DNA from: Choristocarpus tenellus KU-1152
Lineage: Eukaryota > Phaeophyceae
Assembly (NCBI GenBank): GCA_964200185.2
Contig: CAXNAD020000175.1
Location: forward strand, 1 to 25,778
DNA: 25,778 nucleotides
Direction: 5' to 3'
The notes beneath the pieces were generated by a model. That model had not been told where the DNA came from and searched no databases. It saw only the letters and a program-made list of their open reading frames with translations. Of this stretch, positions 12,001 to 21,109 are shown one piece after another. Position 1 is the stretch's first letter. The number at the start of each line of letters is the position of its first letter. A program made the translations under genes and the position numbers.

Positions 12001-15000
12001 CAGAACACAAAATGTGCTGGATAAGCACAACTATGAGTTCATGTACAAGCTGTTGGTGCAGAGTGTGGACAGGAACGAGGGGAAGGCAGATGAAGAGATG
12101 CTACAGCTGGCTGCACGGTAGGTTGTGTTGCCCCTATCCGGTCGTGTGTTGCAGTTCAGGCCCATAATCCTTTTGTGGTGATCGATCTTGTGGGTCTTGT
12201 CACATGGACAGCATGTTTTGATCACATGAATTACGTCGGTGATGTGTTGTTTTGTCTATGCTCATGAATGAACATCGAAACCTCCCTTTGCTGTACATCG
12301 CTATAAACCCACAGGCTTGCATTGGGCACTCTTGTGCAGGCTGAAGAGGACGAGCTGCTGGCTCAATGGACACACACTCTCATTGGACTCTTCCCGAAGC
12401 AGCCAAGGAGTTGTGAGTGGTTGCTTGGAGAGGTTAGTAGGGAAGTCAGCACGTTTGAGGATCTGGTGCTGGGGTCTGGCAGCTTGTGGTCCAGAGTGAG
12501 AGAGCTGCTGCAAGTGGCTATCACAGCGGCATCCATAACTACTCCTGGAGGTACTCCTCAGGCAAGTTTGTTCAAACAGGAAGAGGTAGGTAGGGATGTT
12601 TTGATTCTTTTACTTTGCCTCCAAATGTTGATTTGTTGGAAGCCTGAATTATGTCTGACCTCAAAGTTGTCCTTCCATTTCAATAAAAACGAAACCAGGG
12701 GGATTTAAGAGCCGTCAGGAAGTCTTCGAATAGACTGGCAGTAGGTGGGGGTCAACCCGCGTCTAAGACAGCAGGGGCTGTTGAAGAAAGGGCTCCTACA
12801 GCTGGTAGAGTACCTGCTGTGGGAGAGATGCCTCCCGTGCCTCAGTTCATTGCGACCTGCCTGGATCTATTGTCTGCTTCCCAGGTATACCCACATCTTG
12901 TGGGTGTCAAGACCAATGTCATCTACCACCATAACCTCTTCTTGTCACGGAAGGGACACGCTGAGATCGTCCCCCTATTGGCTACCAGTAGTAGCAGTTC
13001 GTTGTTTGAATCTTTGCCGTAGCCCATTCCAATCTTTTTTTTTATGTCAACGCCAAAACCTTTAGAGGCCATCTATCACCGCCTCACCAATGCTCTGCTG
13101 TCTGATTATCTCTTGCTGGTGTTGGTGGCGCCTTGCACAGGTGGAATGGGAACGAGTCTCACAGCTCTGCTCACTTCTTGCTACATTTGCAAATGCTGGA
13201 AGTGAGCAAAGGGGACTCCTCTTGTCTCAAGGGGCGCTTAAGTGTGCCATGTCTCTATTTCTAGCAGAGGAGTGGCACTTTTCAAGGCACCTTGGAGCAC
13301 CCCCTCAGCGGGGAGAGGGTGCAGTGGGGAAAACGAGCGGCCTGTTGCTTCCAAGCTCAAAGGCGGTGCCAGTGGCTGATCTTGAGGATCAGGTGATGAT
13401 GCTTTTGTTTTTGGAAGGGAGTGCACTTTTTATTTGTCAGTGTAGTTTGTGTTTTGGCAGCATGCTTTTGATGTATTCCTTACTGTTTAGCTTGCCCTGT
13501 ATCAAGTACCGTCCGTGTAAGGAATACATGTCAATGTAGTAGTACCTTCTTCTACTCGTGTAGTCGTTGCAAATACAGATTCTGATATATGGGTGAGGTT
13601 TAAGGGGGTTTTGTGTCGTGTGCGATCTATTCCTCAGCAAGGCCCATGGTTTCTGAAGTGACAGCGAGCAGGACCTTTCGGGTTCAGTGAGGGAGGGGTT
13701 CATGGGTTGTTGCTTAGAAGGAATGCTACCTCTTCAACAGAAATACACATATGATTAACACACCGTAAGCCAGACTTCAGCAGTGTCTCCCTATGTGCTA
13801 TCTTCAACTCAAGAACGGATTGCAAGCTTAATAGTGTTTCTACCATTTTTTTGTGGTTGAGTAGCACCTTTTGCCGGTGCTACCCCCCAATAATGGTTCA
13901 CTATAGAGGTGTTGTTCTGAACGCGGTTCACTATTTATCGCAGGATTCCTTTGCACTGGTGTCAGTGATGGCTCCTCTGCTGAGAGCATCTCTTCTGAAT
14001 TTTGGTGACAGTGAGGAGGATGGGAATGATGGGGGAGATCAGCAAGGATCCATGGAGGAGGCTGTGGTGTCAAGCCAGGGGATCAGGGAGAGTTCACCTT
14101 TCATGCTTGATCCGCAGGCAACAATGAGTTCAGCAGAAGAGCAGGCAAGCCTTTTCGTAGGATGGGAAACAGGCTGTGACTCTTTTTGGTCTAATCTAGG
14201 CTAAATTGTTACCAATTTTTGATGTAATAAGACAGCTTGATGCAAATCCTAGGTGTGGTCCTGGACTCAAGTGCTGGATCAAACTCAAGCCTTGATAGCG
14301 TTCTTAGGGCTAATTTATAGCGAACTCATCAATAATCTACCCCTAGACCTATATTTGATATGAGATATATTTCTGATGTGCCCTGACGAACCTGTTATCT
14401 TGTACGTTGTCTTGATACATAGATACTCACATCTCCGGCCTTTATTTATCAGCTAGTGAGAGCACTGGGACCACCATGGCCTGAACGAGAATTAGATGCG
14501 ATAATAGGGCACATGTGCTGGCGGAACAAGGTAGGTTTGATCAGGCAATAAAGTTGGAGAGCTCTGTTGGTTCAATGAAGTTGTTTGTGTCTTTTTGAGT
14601 TATAGAGTAAAAGTCCTTGTCTCCTTTGGCTAAGGAAGTCTTATCGCTGTGCATACTACGCAGCAAGCAGAAGGCAGAGTGTATTAAGAATGATCTGTTA
14701 GCATATCGTACCATATTAGCATATCGTACCATATATATGTAGCCATCACATTCTTCCTGAAGTCTTTGCGATCTATCTTTGCAATCAATCCCCCTTTTGC
14801 ACGTGTTGGGTTCTTTAATATCCTGGGGGGCGTCGTCATAGTAAGCCATGTTGAAGTTTGACGGATTTGTTGTAAAACACGCCATAATCAGTGTGTAGTG
14901 TTATCGCTCCTACCGAGCAGTGCCCTGGCCCTTGGTTTGTTGTGGGTTCTGCCTATCACAAACGTGAATCTGGACACAAGCAGTCCACTCTCAGTGCACC

Positions 15001-17621
15001 ACGTCTAGCTTTGGCAAGAATCGTGCTTGGATATTGGGGTCAGACTTCAGTCGGTATATGGTGGAAGGTCAAACAAAGAGACACACCATGATTCAGATGC
15101 ACCCAGGGTACACATTCACCCCTTGTGGAAGACAAGCAAAGAGAGATCGTGAGGACTCTTTGATATTCCATTCCATCTACTCACATCGATTTTTCTCAAA
15201 AAGGGAAGGTTTCAGTTTAGCTTGTGTCCGTAAGCTTCTGGAAAGTGTCCTTTTGGGTATGATATGTTGTGAGAGATAGCTGCAGGTGAAGATGGAGAGG
15301 GAATAGTCTGTCTGCGTAGAGGAGGATGCACTGTCATCTTTTGTGTTCCACTTGGTGTTGTTGGGGAAGTGCGCCAGATTATGACTTACCTTTTTTTTTT
15401 TAACCTATACCTTTGATCTCCTTGCGCCGCTTGACTCTGGCAGCTCATGTCCCAGCTTGTGTTGAATGTTACCTGTCGGGGAGTGGACACTCAGCACGAC
15501 TCGGAGGCTCACCTCTCTAAACCAAGCTTTCGGGCTTTGATTTTGATGTTTACAAAGGTGGGCTTTGTGTGTGTGTCAGTGTAACAGTGTCACATTGTCA
15601 CAGTTAGGCTGTACTGATGTTTTGTCTATTTCCACATTCCTATGCTAGATGAAGTCATCCAATGGAACTAAGATGGAGTAGGTGTTGATACTAGTACATG
15701 TTGATATCACATGTTTGGCTGTGATGAAAAAAGAGGAAAAAGAAAAACATGTCTGATATGGAAATGTGTTGCAACTGGAATGGCCAGGTGACCGATGGTT
15801 TATTGAGGTGGCGTGTTGAGACAGCTATGCCAAAACTTCTTGCTGCGATGGAGGACCAAAAGGACCTCGTTGGTGCTACAGAACAGGTTTGTTGCATGAC
15901 AAGCATGTTTGATGTAGTGAGTAGCTGAGGTGGTTGGTTGTAGTTTCATGGAAACCTTGCTCTCTCTTTGTTCAGGAAGTTACAAAGTATCTCAAAAGAT
16001 GCGATGGTGTAGAATATATCACCCCCAAGCTTGCCCCCCCCCCCTGCCTCCTACCTCTTTGTTTTTTTTCTGTGATTTTGTCTATCCCCTTGGTATTCGA
16101 TGTCCATCCTTCAACACACTACCTATCAGAAAGTTGACGCCTTGCATGAGGCGGGCGGTGATGGTGGGCTTGATATTTTTTTGTTTTCAGGAACAGACCA
16201 CAGGGTTCCTGTTTGTTGGAGATGTGCATAGATGAGACAAGTTTTAATGGTGAGTCTACCATTGATCGGAAAGCTGCTACAAGGTGAATTAGGGGGTAGT
16301 GGTGCCAAAAAGCTCAGAGTTCAGATCTGAGACAATCTGCAGTACATCAATAAAATGTGGTTTGGATCATTCTTCACATCGATAGGTCCACCTTTGTGTA
16401 ATTTTTATGTCAAAAAAACTTTGTTGTCAAAGTTTGTTCCATACTATTATTGGACTGTATACTTCATTTTGCATATTCTCAGGTTTGAGTGTTCCACACT
16501 AGAGCTGCACCCTGTTGTGTATGGCTCTCGCTCCAGTACCATAACTTGTAATCTGTTTCCCCCATTTTCCACTTCAGGCAATCGAGATGCTGGTTCGTAT
16601 GACCAAGGCTTCTGCCGAAGTGAGGAGGTGGTTAGCAGATAACAACCAGGAGTTGGAATGGGTGAGAGAAGTACCCATTGGTCCAAAGTCTTTGTCCTGC
16701 CTTTATGCACAGCTCTGTCCATGTGAAATGATACCATGGCAGCGTTTGTCAAGCTTGGTACTGAAGTTAACGCCAAGCCCACCTTCTTGGCCCTTCTTCG
16801 CCATTCCTCCGGGTTGTCTTCTAAGATGGAGATATGGCTGCATCGCGCTGTCAATGCCAATAAGAAGGGAGGGCGATTGACCCAGGGACAGCGCCGGGAT
16901 GCTACATTTAAGGGTGGAGGCACTGTGGGTGGGCACATGCAAGAGGGTCATCCAAGGAACACTGGACCCCCTACAAGTGCTACACTCTGCCCCAGGGTAG
17001 GTAACACGCCGTTTGACAGTGGCTATTTATTTATCCTCTTCATAGTTTCAACATTGCATTGGACTGTAATGTGTCAAAGAATTGGAATGTCCTTTGAAGC
17101 ATCGGGCCGTTGCTAATGATATGTTCTTGATGTCTTCTTGGTACAGGTGAGTAGCGCATCGTCTTGGCACCAAGTTGCTTACTTCAACGTTCAAGCACTT
17201 GCTCAAGGCCTTGATATTCCTGACAGAGGGTATGACAGTGATGATGACCCTCGAGAACTGGTTGGAAAGCGAATCAGGGTGAGATATTGCTTGACTCTGT
17301 TAGCAAGGATCTCTCTCTTGATTGAACATTTGTACATTTTGAGGTCCAGCTCCAACACAGTTTTTTGTGCTTCTCCTCGGTACAGTACTTACTACTAGTG
17401 CTTTAGTTCATGCCCTTCTTCTTGCAGTGCCTGATTTCACATCCCTAACCCTTCCCCCTTTTATCCTCCAGGTTCGGTGGGCGGGGCACAAGTGGTACTT
17501 CGGGGAGGTGACAAAATACGACACAGTCACTTTCGAGCACACAGTGGTATATGATGACAGTGACGTTCGTCAGTATGTCATGCGAGAGAAGAACTGGGTA
17601 TTGGACGATTCAAAGTCCTAG
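34..17621 (+). CDS. USP9X/USP34-like ubiquitin carboxyl-terminal hydrolase, 5'-partial, about 30 exons
   Basis: Cysteine protease that removes ubiquitin from proteins, peptidase family C19. Exons, chosen by splice sites and phase: 34-127, 595-789, 1507-1557, 2155-2285, 2966-3212, 3877-3984, 5263-5357, 6626-6845, 7472-7582, 8594-8719, 9197-9334, 9479-9575, 9910-10031, 10202-10309, 10720-10908, 11334-11671, 11934-12117, 12315-12585, 12699-12884, 13141-13392, 13944-14144, 14453-14530, 15444-15557, 15788-15886, 16204-16283, 16483-16516, 16578-16661, 16754-16996, 17147-17278, 17472-17621. About 1,490 codons. No start codon is assigned: exon 34-127 is entered through an acceptor, so the gene begins outside the window. 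Stop is TAG at 17619. Phases agree at every junction except intron 11672-11933. Least certain are 34-127, 16204-16283, 16483-16516 and the junction 10309/10720. Assignment to the large USP9X/USP34 group rests on the catalytic boxes and on flanking helical segments whose order matches those proteins as I remember them. Confidence 0.88.
307..324 (+). repeat. Poly-G run (18 G)
   Basis: Eighteen consecutive G in the intron 128-594, after GTAGGT. A candidate G-quadruplex on the sense strand, and a likely place for sequencing error in length. Confidence 0.9.
871..901. repeat. ACTGA-type short tandem repeat
   Basis: Imperfect copies of a 5-base unit (GAACT/ACTGA) within the intron 790-1506, with one ATTTG interruption. 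Confidence 0.7.
1759..1782. repeat. GT microsatellite
   Basis: GT repeat with one GC interruption in the intron 1558-2154. A shorter GT run follows at about 1809-1818. Confidence 0.85.
2341..2414. repeat. Perfect 20-bp minisatellite, 3.7 copies
   Basis: Unit gtctacagtagtacagttta, three full perfect copies and a fourth partial one, inside the intron 2286-2965. The lack of divergence points to recent expansion. Confidence 0.95.
2714..2762. repeat. Compound trinucleotide microsatellite ACT-ATT-GTT
   Basis: Three adjoining blocks, ACT then ATT then GTT, each differing from the next by one base. This suggests stepwise point change and spread within one array. It lies in the intron 2286-2965. Confidence 0.9.
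3385..3520. repeat. 12-bp minisatellite, about 11 copies
   Basis: Unit ggtacttacttt, tandem, in the intron 3213-3876. Two central copies carry gatacttacttt, and one early copy is shortened (ggtacttc). The unit spans a near-palindromic GGTAC core. Apparent ORFs on both strands here are repeat translations. Confidence 0.95.
3811..3839 (+). repeat. Interstitial telomere-type repeat (TTAGGG)4.7
   Basis: Four perfect TTAGGG units and TTAG, directly after CCCACAG and 37 bases before the exon at 3877. The intron continues on both sides, so this is not a chromosome end. Confidence 0.9.
3985..5262. other. 1.28-kb intron, no gene seen
   Basis: AT-rich sequence between donor GTACGT and acceptor TACAG, with several T-rich runs, poly-G of 8 to 9 bases (4003, 4597) and the GTAG repeat. 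No open frame resembling a gene. Confidence 0.6.
4643..4669. repeat. GTAG tetranucleotide repeat
   Basis: Tandem GTAG with one ACG interruption, in the intron 3985-5262. Confidence 0.8.
5458..5483. repeat. ATT microsatellite
   Basis: ATT repeat in the intron 5358-6625; a similar array lies at about 5038-5056 in the preceding intron, and a TA run at about 5368-5381. Confidence 0.8.
5804..5838. repeat. AT-only quasi-palindrome
   Basis: An AT-only stretch in which the left half (ATTATATATAT...ATTATTA) is nearly the reverse complement of the right half (TATTATATATAATAATT). It could extrude as a hairpin. In the intron 5358-6625. Confidence 0.6.
5967..5981 (-). repeat. Interstitial telomere-type repeat, reverse orientation
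   Basis: CCCTAACCCTAACCC, 2.5 units, opposite in orientation to the array at 3811-3839. A shorter CCCTAACCCT lies at 5199-5208. Confidence 0.7.
6626..11671 (+). CDS. USP catalytic domain exons (peptidase C19)
   Basis: Nine exons encode the hydrolase core. Cys box GFVGLKNLGCICYMNS lies in exon 6626-6845; the catalytic Cys codon is 6819-6821, about residue 372 of the visible chain. Next come LFMMPEFR (7472-7582), QQDASEFLTLFF (8594-8719), KETFGGVYSNE (9197-9334), LPKHLIIHLKRFGFDF (9910-10031) and the His box HMGTANSGHYYSYI (10720-10908), with the His codon at 10822-10824, near residue 649, and EFND about 18 residues later. The core ends in ECFGGEE and NAFLLVYDHV (11334-11671). All three active-site positions are occupied, so it should be active. 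Odd points: the Asn often found two residues before the catalytic Cys is replaced by Cys, and the fingers between FGGVY and IIHLKRF lack the usual paired CxxC zinc ligands. Before the Cys box is a Gln/Pro-rich linker at 6690-6780. Confidence 0.93.
7914..7937. repeat. GT microsatellite
   Basis: Pure GT repeat in the intron 7583-8593. Confidence 0.85.
9065..9094. repeat. GT microsatellite
   Basis: Pure GT repeat of 30 bases in the intron 8720-9196, the longest dinucleotide run in the window. Confidence 0.9.
10675..10707. repeat. 11-bp tandem repeat, three copies, beside an acceptor
   Basis: aacatggtggg three times without a mismatch, ending 12 bases before the proposed exon start at 10720. 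It takes the place of the usual pyrimidine tract. Confidence 0.9.
11696..11753. repeat. 21-bp direct repeat, period 37
   Basis: tgttggcatgcaggtgttgtg at 11696-11716 and again at 11733-11753. Each copy contains GCAG followed by GTGTTG, both acceptor- and donor-like. It lies in the one intron whose phases do not match. Confidence 0.85.
11934..16996 (+). CDS. C-terminal helical region of the USP gene
   Basis: Twelve exons follow the catalytic core. Landmarks shared with the USP9X/USP34 group are QQENLDFW followed by GVFLEHNSDFLLL, PRSCEWLLGEVS (12315-12585), QFIATCLDLL joined to LCSLLATFANAGSEQRGLLL (12699-12884 and 13141-13392), and WLADNNQELEW joined to LGTEVNAKPTF (16578-16661 and 16754-16996). 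The last join uses an AAG acceptor at 16751-16753 and recreates an 'EWLG.E' motif I recall from USP9X. An acidic Asp/Gly-rich insert lies at 14003-14040. Weak spots: no acceptor fits phase 2 at the first junction; exons 16204-16283 and 16483-16516 were chosen mainly for phase; a further 33-base exon at 15976-16008 would also stay in frame. This region probably forms alpha-helical repeats, by analogy only. Confidence 0.7.
14698..14733. repeat. Perfect 18-bp tandem duplication
   Basis: ttagcatatcgtaccata twice in direct tandem in the intron 14531-15443. Confidence 0.9.
17147..17621 (+). CDS. C-terminal Tudor-like domain of the USP gene
   Basis: Two exons (17147-17278 and 17472-17621, phase 0, acceptor CAG at 17469-17471) encode an acidic linker with YDSDDDP and then a compact module: GKRIRVRWAGHKWYFGEV, then a strand with HTVVYDDSD, then KNWVL shortly before the TAG stop. 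The order 'GK.I.V.W....WY.G.V...D.....H.V.YDD.D' is that of Tudor-type barrels, such as those in plant PDS5-like and other chromatin proteins; the aromatic W, WY and YDD positions would line a methyl-ligand cage. I recognise the fold by pattern only. I know of no such domain at the end of human USP9X or USP34. The peptide could instead belong to another small SH3-like barrel. It suggests the enzyme is directed to methylated proteins or chromatin, which is inference. Confidence 0.72.
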
Positions 17622-19377
17622 CCAACGCTTTGTTTATTTATGGGGGGGAGGTTCCATCTTTTTGGACTAGGACTGTAAATGGCCATATGGCTGCACCACA
17701 CTGCCGACTGTGCAAAAGAAGCTGGCCACCTTTTCTTTTTCATCTTTCAACCTAATATTGCAAGAAGTGCTGTGTATTCCCTTTAAGTTTTCTCTTTTCG
17801 AAAAACCATGGCAAGCAATCGTGCTTGAAATGGCAACAAGATTATGAAATGGGTATGTGTTTGTATGGTTTTATGTCGTGACATATTGTGTATCTGCAGC
17901 TAGCCACAGCCCAATATTCAGCATTGTAGGATCACCATGTACTTCGTGTAGTAGTATATTGATATTTAGAGTATTTTCACACAATGTTTCAACACTTGAG
18001 TACTGAGTAGCAGTCTGGTGCATGTATGCCATCCTGCTTGATAACTAACCTCTACACAATATGCACATTTACATCAGAAAATGCTCATAAGGTGTATGCA
18101 TCCACCACAGCAGCACCGGGTGTACACCAGGTAGTTAAACAAATGATCTACAAAGCAAGACAACTATCGGGCGCAACCTGCCAAGCACGCCTTCATTCAT
18201 TACGACCGATTTCAGACTAAATTTCTGATATGTCAAGGCTGGAGAGGGAGACTCTGTCCTTCCGGTGCACTACAGCACTCGAAGTTATTGTTGTTGTGGG
18301 AGAAGACATTGGAATAATGTGAACTTGCTGGAAGGGGGGAAAGGAAGTAGTAGTTACAGTTTGTTCGATGGAGAGACGTGAAGATCCCCCCCCCTTCCAT
18401 GAATAGCTTTGATGCTATTCCTTTTCACTTAGTTGATTTGGGCAATGAGCTTCTCAGGTTGTGTCTACTAGTTTATGTTCTATCCAAAACGTTTGTGCTG
18501 TATTTATATTACCTATGCAAATGGATGTCAATAACAGTGTGCGAACATATGCGAGTGGGATGGTTGCTTTTTAATCATAGCTCTCCAGTAACCTAGGCTC
18601 TTGCTCTTTTCCTTCTTAGAGAGCTTTTCGTGCAACAAGCTGCACATAGTTCATGTACTTTGCTCCATTGAAATGGAGCAAGCAAGTATACATCATTGGT
18701 GGGTAGCACGTGTGGATAGATGATGTGGTACGCCTTGAGAAATTTCCTTCATATTTTTTTGTAATTTGCCACACTGGTACAGCAAGTCCAATAGATGTTT
18801 TCTCACAATACAAGATTTTTTTACGTGCTGGTAGCAGTGTTCAACAGCAAACCACTTGGCTCCTCAATGATAGAGGTTTCAAGATCAAGACTCTTTTCGT
18901 TAGGATCCTAGAATAGAACATGTAGTAGTGCTTCAGTGAACCTCTATATAGTTTATGACCAGTACATATTTTGAAGTAAAATAAACGGTCTTCTCCTAGA
19001 TATATTTACAATTTACTCCGCTCCAACCAAGGAAACAAATGTAACTTTGCCCGGTTGTTGGTGTGGATGAAGATGCGGAAAATTTCAGGTCATACTCTAC
19101 AGCAGTATGCCGTTATTGTTGGAAGTACTCCTCGTGATGCTAGTTATTGTGTGAAAACACATCTACAAAAATGGCAAGTGGAATTGCTGATCATGCCTTG
19201 CTCATAAAACCACATGCACTTTTTTGTATTATTGTGTGAGCGCTTTTATTTATTAGTAGTAAGGGTTAGGGGTGGTGACTCCCATTCCATGGAGGAGGAA
19301 GTAGGAACCCCGAACATATATTTGTGATCTCGAGAAAACTGCAACGGAGGTGTAAGGCATGCATGCAGACATAAAGG
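17622..19377. other. 3' flank of the USP gene, no gene seen
   Basis: Begins with the 3' UTR, which has a poly-G stretch at 17642-17649. There is no AATAAA within a few hundred bases of the stop; the first on the + strand is 18980-18985. TGTAAA at 17674 is a possible alternative poly(A) signal. Short ORFs at 18026-18220 and 18378-18596 show no recognisable content. Confidence 0.5.
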
Positions 19378-19395
19378 TTGTGATCGCTGTTCAAG

Positions 19396-19596
19396 ATGTA
19401 TTTCTATACCACTCACTGTATGATGTACTCAAGAGTACTTATTGTGGTATCCTCTGCGTATGGATTGTTGGGGACAGGAGAGAGGGGTGATGGATGCTAC
19501 ATGTGCACAGGAGGAGGTACAATTAACATTTACGGTCCCTTTCCTAAAAACCTTAATGTGGGCAAAACATATGGAATGTATTTAAAGAGTGATTGA
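19396..19596 (+). other. Short ORF sharing a diverged segment with 19748-19948
   Basis: An ATG-started 66-codon ORF containing VLIVVSSAYGLLGTGE, followed by a CYMC motif. A related peptide, VLPVVSCVHGLMATGE with CWVC, occurs about 415 bases downstream. At DNA level a 39-base core (19444-19482 against 19859-19897) matches at 30 of 39 positions without gaps. This may be a decayed tandem duplication or two related exons. No product can be named. Confidence 0.3.
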
Positions 19597-19747
19597 TGTG
19601 CATCCTGTTCTGTGGTAAACCACAACCTACACAATCCATATTTCAGTGTCCATGTGTCTGGGTCTGTTCTTGGTGTTTAGGTGATGACAAAAATCCCACA
19701 CAAGAAGGATAATATGCCAATAGCACTTGTAATTTTTTACGCAGTGC

Positions 19748-19948
19748 TTGGTATGCAACTACTTCATACTGAACTCAACTATTTGTGATCTTTCCCTAAT
19801 CGTTGGTGCACCCAAGATAAATCAAATTAGAAATATTATGCAGCAAAACGTGCTTCCTGTAGTATCCTGTGTACATGGGTTGATGGCGACAGGGGAGTGT
19901 TGGGTTTGTGAGAACAATATTACAAACATCCTCAGGAAAAAGTTTTAA
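19748..19948 (+). other. Short ORF, second member of the diverged pair
   Basis: 66 codons, ATG to TAA. The segment VLPVVSCVHGLMATGECWVC aligns with the ORF at 19396-19596. Outside this core the two ORFs do not align well. Probably not a gene on its own. Confidence 0.25.
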
Positions 19949-19954
19949 CAATAT

Positions 19955-20629
19955 TCAACCAATGCACAACACCCAACTGACCCTCGGTGAGGAGAAAACT
20001 CCAAAAGATGGAGTTATTTGTCCAACCCATTGATGCATAAAGTGAACCCCAGCTATAAGACTATGGATACATTCGTGTACACACTTCATCCAGAGCCAGC
20101 AGGTTGGGCAATGGATCGCAAATCTGGATATTAGGGTCAGAAAATGCACCCCTCCAAGTAGACATGAAACCTACTTGCTCACTGCTCCTGCATGAATCTA
20201 CATTGGTACCGTTTGTTCAAAAAAAGTAGTACGACATTATCAATGACAAGACAGGCATTATGAATATGTTCCAACGCTGCTACGTGGTGCAGTAGGGTGA
20301 TACGTGACGTGTGGATCTTGTCTCCCACGATCCCTCTGATTGGTAGTGACCACGATCTCTGATGGGTTAGTTTCCAGCTCTATCCTTTACTGCATCAACT
20401 ATAACATACACGAATAAAAAAAAAGTATCTGACGGAAGGAACTCCAACCTACAAGATCAAATTGTGTACTTCTTGCTTCGATCTATAACATTACAAGCAG
20501 TGCTCTGCTTCTTTGATCTAGTCCCCATTTTAGGACTGAAGAGGGCAGTGCTTTAACTTCCTCCCCATTAGCTATGTGCATGTATACCAACTTCACATGG
20601 CAATAGTGAGACCCCTGTTAACTTTTCCC
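19955..20629. other. Intergenic stretch, nothing recognised
   Basis: No convincing ORF, RNA gene or repeat. It contains an A9 run at about 20417 and the zone where the + strand turns from G/T-rich to C/A-rich. Confidence 0.5.
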
Positions 20630-21109
20630 CGCTAGATGCACACAACACCGTACCTCTCTTGACACTTTCTCCTGTTCATCTGACATTCTCTTTCCCTGAC
20701 GTCCTCTTCCCACAAATTTACAACCTAAACATCCCTCTTCTCAAACAACAGATCGTTGTACTCTCCATGGGTACCCTTCATACTCATAATCCAATCACTC
20801 TTGAGAGCTTCTACTTTGTACTCCTCGTGTGTGCATTGCAACATGCACATTGGAGTAATCAATCATTCACACCTCAAGTGTGAGTGAGAATCTTTGATTG
20901 CTGCTCTCCTGCCCCCTCACCCCCGTGTCCATTCCTATCTATATTCTGTACGATCACACCTTCATTTTCCTCAAAAGTCATCCTATCTCTTGTCCCATGG
21001 CAAGGGTAGGATGTTCAGTACAGACAAGAACTATCAAAAAAATCTTGTTCACTCATTCTCTTTGCTTGCCAGCCTGCACAAAAATCTTCAATCCCTCCAT
21101 GCAACAGCA
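20630..21109 (-). other. Coding-like minus-strand fragments broken by stops
   Basis: Downstream of the long open frame on the minus strand are short open stretches interrupted by single stops. One reads MLLHGGIEDFCAGWQAKRMS and onward to a TGA, then continues in the same frame as MTFEENEGVIVQNIDRNGHG. Further on, in another frame, EEYKVEALKSDWIMSM and later GEYNDLLFEKRDV end at a TAG, followed in frame by VVNLWEEDVRERECQ. They could be exons of one gene, a decayed gene, or only the effect of a purine-rich strand, which gives Lys/Glu/Arg/Gly-rich translations in any frame. I could not build a consistent splice model. Confidence 0.25.

Noticed and set aside
15976-16008. 33-base exon encoding EVTKYLKRCDG
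   Set aside because: It fits phase and has a good pyrimidine tract, but its donor is weak and no family match supports it; left out of the main model.
16191-16235. Exon start at 16191, after the strong acceptor TTTTCAG
   Set aside because: In the phase left by the preceding donor it runs to TGA at 16233-16235. Starting at 16204, after ACCACAG, keeps the frame open.
18980-18985. AATAAA as poly(A) signal of the protease gene
   Set aside because: It lies about 1.36 kb after the stop codon, too far without other evidence.
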